Shown piece by piece: positions 4,767-7,423 of a stretch of DNA of 7,423 bases. The notes under the pieces are model-generated. The model was not told where the DNA came from. It saw only the letters and a program-made list of their open reading frames with translations, and searched no databases. The stretch comes from an uncultured bacterium (lineage in GTDB: Bacteria > Bacillota_A > Clostridia > Oscillospirales > Oscillospiraceae): NCBI GenBank assembly GCA_905214605.1, contig CAJMMY010000047.1, positions 1 to 7,423 on the forward strand, given 5' to 3'. Each line of letters begins with the position of its first letter. The first letter of the stretch is position 1. A program made the translations under genes and the position numbers.

Positions 4767-6179
4767 TTAAAATCGGAAATAAATGAACGGGTTGAAGGAA
4801 CCGGTGACCAGCTTGCCGTAAGCCAGAATCAGCAGCGCCATGGCAGCCAGCTTGGGGAACCAGACCAACGCGGTTTGGGCACCGGCGGTGGCTCTGTTTT
4901 GCAGCTGCATTTCCGCCCATTGCCGGACCGGCAGCGCCGCAATGCAGCAGCAGAGAAGTTCCGGCCAGTATTCCAGCAGATAATAGACGGTATTCCCGTC
5001 TGTGAGAACGCCGCTGCTGCCGAACATGGCACCGAAGTATGCCAGTGCGGCGGATAGGGTATCGGCCCGGAACAGCACCCAACTGAATAAGACCAGAATC
5101 ATGGTATAAAGGTGCCGGAACAGCCGCGGAAATCGCTCCAGATAGGTGCCCCAGAGAAATTTTTCCCCGATGAGCAGCAGGAAAAACCAAAGACCCCAGC
5201 AGATAAAATTCCAGCTGGCACCGTGCCACAGGCCGGTGAGGAACCAGACGGCAAACAGATTGAAAATATTCCGCGCCCGGGAGCAGCGGTTGCCGCCCAG
5301 TGGGATATAGACGTAATCCCGGAACCAGCTGGACAGGGAAATGTGCCACCGGCGCCAGAACTCCGTGATACTCTCGGAAATATAGGGATAATTGAAGTTT
5401 TCCAGAAAATGAAAGCCGAACATCCGGCCCAGACCGATGGCCATGTCGGAATATGCGGAGAAATCAAAATAAATCTGGAACGTATAGGCGGCAGCACCCA
5501 ACCATGCAAAGGCAACGGAGGGATTTGCTGTGCCGAAAGCGGCATCGGCAACAGAGGCAACGCCGTTGGCCAGCAGCATTTTCTTGCCCAAACCGAAAAG
5601 GAACCGCACGGCACCGGCGGAAAATTCGGAAACGGATTCTTCCCGGCTGTCAATTTCCTCGGCCACGGTGGTATATCGGACAATGGGACCGGCAACAAGT
5701 TGCGGGAAAAAGGAAATGTAAAGAGCCACTTTCAGAATGTTCTTCTGCACGGCGGCGTCTCCTCGGTAGACATCAATGACGTAACTGAGACCCTGAAAGG
5801 TAAAAAAGGAAATGCCGATGGGGAGCACCACTTGGGGCACCGGAACGGCGGGAATCATGGCATGGAGCATGGAACCGAAGAACCCGGCATATTTGAACCA
5901 CCCCAACAATGCCAGACCCAGAACCACGGCGGCAACAGCGCCCAGCTTTCGAATGTTCGGGGAATGGGCTGGCCCGGCAAGCAATCCGCAGACGTAGTTG
6001 ATGCCGACGGAAAGGAGCATGAGCAGCAGAAATTTCGGCCCGCCGCAGGCATAAAATGCCAGACTGAACCCCAAAAGAATCAGATTTCTGAAACTGCGGC
6101 ACCGACTGGGGACAATGAAATAGCAAGCCAGTAGGATTGGCAGGAAGAACAATAAAAAGCTGACGCTGCTGAAAACCAT
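4767..6179 (-). CDS. MBOAT-family membrane O-acyltransferase (AlgI/DltB-like)
   Basis: 470 aa, polytopic, with about ten to twelve hydrophobic segments across the length. Members move an activated acyl group from a cytoplasmic donor across the membrane for O-acylation of extracytoplasmic polymers. Diagnostic pieces seen: PIGISFFTFQGLSYVIDVYR (120-139), PQLVAGPIVRY (159-169), DFSAYSDMAIGLGRMFG (239-255), FWRRWHISLSSWFRDY (274-289) with IPLGGNR after it, and LTGLWHGASWNF (314-325). His319 in the LWHG motif is the expected catalytic histidine, and His279 is the second conserved one. The sequence is closer to AlgI-type O-acetyltransferases than to DltB, because an AlgJ-like gene follows and no dltA or dltC is in view. 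The start at 6179 has GGGAG at 6189-6193, spacer 9 nt. It is the first gene of the operon. Confidence 0.92.
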   Translation of the reverse strand: MVFSSVSFLLFFLPILLACYFIVPSRCRSFRNLILLGFSLAFYACGGPKFLLLMLLSVGINYVCGLLAGPAHSPNIRKLGAVAAVVLGLALLGWFKYAGFFGSMLHAMIPAVPVPQVVLPIGISFFTFQGLSYVIDVYRGDAAVQKNILKVALYISFFPQLVAGPIVRYTTVAEEIDSREESVSEFSAGAVRFLFGLGKKMLLANGVASVADAAFGTANPSVAFAWLGAAAYTFQIYFDFSAYSDMAIGLGRMFGFHFLENFNYPYISESITEFWRRWHISLSSWFRDYVYIPLGGNRCSRARNIFNLFAVWFLTGLWHGASWNFICWGLWFFLLLIGEKFLWGTYLERFPRLFRHLYTMILVLFSWVLFRADTLSAALAYFGAMFGSSGVLTDGNTVYYLLEYWPELLCCCIAALPVRQWAEMQLQNRATAGAQTALVWFPKLAAMALLILAYGKLVTGSFNPFIYFRF

Positions 6180-6223
6180 AGTTGGATACTCCCGAAAGAT
6201 GTACTAAAAGAATATAATACAGT

Positions 6224-6252
6224 AGAATACCATTTTTTAGGTGGAAATACAA
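6224..6252 (-). promoter_or_regulatory. Candidate promoter of the MBOAT-DHHW-cls operon
   Basis: On the minus strand TTGTAT (6252-6247), a 17-nt spacer, then TATTCT (6229-6224) preceded by TGG, an extended -10. It lies between the groL terminator and the MBOAT gene, predicting a leader of about 38 nt. Neither box is perfect. An alternative -10 (TATTAT at 6219-6214) has no acceptable -35. Confidence 0.55.
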
Positions 6253-6281
6253 GGGAGCAGCAGGAAAGAGATGCCCAAATC

Positions 6282-6316
6282 AAAAAGGACCGGGCGCCGC
6301 ATTTGCGGTGCCCGGT
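6282..6316 (-). terminator. Intrinsic terminator of groL
   Basis: On the minus strand ACCGGGC (6316-6310) pairs with GCCCGGT (6295-6289). The stem continues after one A-C mismatch with CCGC / GCGG around an AAAT loop, then CC and TTTTT (6286-6282). It begins about 30 nt after the groL stop codon, so it separates groL from the MBOAT operon. Confidence 0.88.
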
Positions 6317-6345
6317 GGATGAAAAAAGAGGTTCGGAGATTCGAA

Positions 6346-7423
6346 TTAGTACATGCCCATGCCGCCCATGTCAGGTGCAGCGGGAGCAGCAGTGGGAGGA
6401 GTGGGGATATCGGCAACCAGAGACTCGGTGGTCAGGGTTACAGATGCCACAGATGCAGCATTCTCGATTGCGCTGCGGCAAACCTTGGTCGGGTCCACAA
6501 TGCCCATAGCAATCATATCGCCGTAGCTGTCGGTAGCAGCGTCGTAACCATAGGTCACGCTGCGGCTGCGTTTGACTTTATCCAGAACCACAGCGCCTTC
6601 CACGCCAGCATTGAATGCAATCTGGCAGATGGGAGCGGTCAGAGCCTTTGCGATGATCATTGCGCCGGTCTTCTCATCACCGGTCAGACCGGAGGCTACG
6701 GACTCGGCAGCCTTTGCTGCGTTCACGTAAGCGCTGCCGCCGCCGGCGACAATGCCCTCTTCCACAGCTGCGCGGGTTGCGTTCAGAGCGTCCTCAATGC
6801 GCAGTTTCTTCTCCTGCATCTCGGTCTCGGTTGCAGCGCCGACTTTAATTACAGCCACACCGCCGGACAGCTTTGCCAGACGCTCCTGCAGCTTTTCCTT
6901 ATCATACTCGGAAGTGGTGACTTCCATTTCCTTGGTAATCTGTGCCACGCGGGCTGCGATTGCCTGCTTGGAGCCCTTGCCGTCTACGATGGTGGTGGTT
7001 TCCTTGGTCACCTTCACCTGACGTGCCTGACCCAGCTGGTCCAGGGTGGTAGCGTTCAGCTCCATGCCCAGGTCCTTGGAAATCACTTCGCCCTGAGTCA
7101 GGATTGCGATATCCTGCAGCATCTCTTTCCGGCGGTCGCCGAAACCGGGAGCCTTCACGCAGCAGACGTTCAGAGTACCGCGCAGCTTGTTCAGAATCAG
7201 AGTTGCCAGAGCCTCGCCGTCCACATCTTCAGCGATGATGACCAGTTTCTTCTTGGTCTTCAGCACCTGCTCCAGAACGGGCAGAATATCCTGAATGTTG
7301 GAAATGGTCTGGTCGGTGATCAGCAGGAGGGCGTCGTCCATGTCAGCCACCATCTTCTCGGTGTCGGTGGCCATGTAGGGGCTGATAAAGCCGCGGTCGA
7401 ACTGCATGCCTTCCACAACCTCG
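6346..7423 (-). CDS. groL: Chaperonin GroEL (60 kDa), N-terminus beyond window edge
   Basis: About 358 residues of the C-terminal two thirds are visible. The first ones are [16 protein letters not shown], and the stop is TAA at 6348-6346. GroEL forms the 14-mer ring that folds proteins with ATP and the GroES lid. Landmarks: [17 protein letters not shown] and [14 protein letters not shown] of the apical domain, and [22 protein letters not shown], which contains the Asp equivalent to ATPase residue Asp398 of E. coli. Then come [32 protein letters not shown] and the flexible tail PDMGGMGMY. GroEL is about 540 aa, so roughly the first 180 residues lie outside. The [11 protein letters not shown] segment has two cysteines where Ala/Val are common. 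The reading frame is intact and nothing suggests a pseudogene. groS, usually upstream, would also be outside. Confidence 0.97.
   Translation of the reverse strand, partial: EVVEGMQFDRGFISPYMATDTEKMVADMDDALLLITDQTISNIQDILPVLEQVLKTKKKLVIIAEDVDGEALATLILNKLRGTLNVCCVKAPGFGDRRKEMLQDIAILTQGEVISKDLGMELNATTLDQLGQARQVKVTKETTTIVDGKGSKQAIAARVAQITKEMEVTTSEYDKEKLQERLAKLSGGVAVIKVGAATETEMQEKKLRIEDALNATRAAVEEGIVAGGGSAYVNAAKAAESVASGLTGDEKTGAMIIAKALTAPICQIAFNAGVEGAVVLDKVKRSRSVTYGYDAATDSYGDMIAMGIVDPTKVCRSAIENAASVASVTLTTESLVADIPTPPTAAPAAPDMGGMGMY

Noticed and set aside
5112..6134. 340-aa plus-strand open frame antisense to the MBOAT gene
   Set aside because: The opposite strand encodes a full MBOAT protein with catalytic His motifs. 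This frame gives a low-complexity, unrecognisable product and lacks an SD.
4767..6179. MBOAT gene as dltB of a D-alanylation operon
   Set aside because: No dltA or dltC is nearby, and the next gene has the AlgJ/DHHW signatures instead of DltD features, so AlgI-type O-acylation fits better.
1..7423. Mobile element, CRISPR array, phage or defence genes, tRNA or rRNA
   Set aside because: I saw no long direct repeats, terminal inverted repeats, transposase or recombinase motifs, or tRNA-like segments. All long coding stretches are assigned to other families.

Overview
The window looks like a piece of a Clostridia chromosome, perhaps an Oscillospirales-type gut commensal. The reasons are a SAM-I (S-box) riboswitch in front of metK, near-consensus sigma-A type promoters, strong AGGAGG-type ribosome binding sites, intrinsic terminators with U tracts, and Gram-positive-looking gene content. 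No species can be named from the sequence. Most of the window has a moderate GC content. The first ~600 bases are much richer in G+C (about 65% by hand count) and do not match the rest.

Layout, left to right. (1) Positions 1-949, minus strand: metK, cut by the left edge, with 316 codons visible. Its N-terminal third reads like a Firmicutes enzyme, while everything after about residue 140 reads like the longer Bacteroidota-type enzyme. The gene therefore appears to be an intragenic chimera, either an assembly join or a real recombination. (2) Positions 950-1369: a divergent control region. It holds the metK promoter, SAM-I aptamer, intrinsic terminator and ribosome binding site on the minus strand, and an extended -10 promoter on the plus strand. 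(3) Positions 1370-1951, plus strand: a small polytopic membrane protein with a degenerate PAP2-phosphatase signature. (4) Positions 1981-2021: a 13-bp hairpin with T/A tracts on both sides, a bidirectional terminator between convergent genes. (5) Positions 2020-6179, minus strand: a tight three-gene operon read MBOAT O-acyltransferase, then DHHW/AlgJ-like SGNH protein, then cardiolipin synthase. It has its own promoter at 6224-6252, a 12-nt gap between the first two genes and a 4-nt ATGA overlap between the last two. (6) Positions 6282-6316: terminator of groL. (7) Positions 6346-7423, minus strand: the C-terminal two thirds of GroEL, cut by the right edge.

How the genes work together: MetK supplies SAM and is controlled by SAM through its leader. 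The MBOAT and DHHW proteins form the usual two-part machine that moves an acyl (normally acetyl) group across the membrane and places it on an extracytoplasmic glycan. Its translational coupling to a phospholipase-D-type cardiolipin synthase suggests joint expression of envelope polymer acylation and anionic lipid synthesis. The convergent PAP2-like gene may also act on membrane lipids. GroEL is an unrelated housekeeping neighbour. I see no mobile element, CRISPR array, tRNA or rRNA. The points that most deserve a second look are the chimeric metK and the acyltransferase-cls operon.
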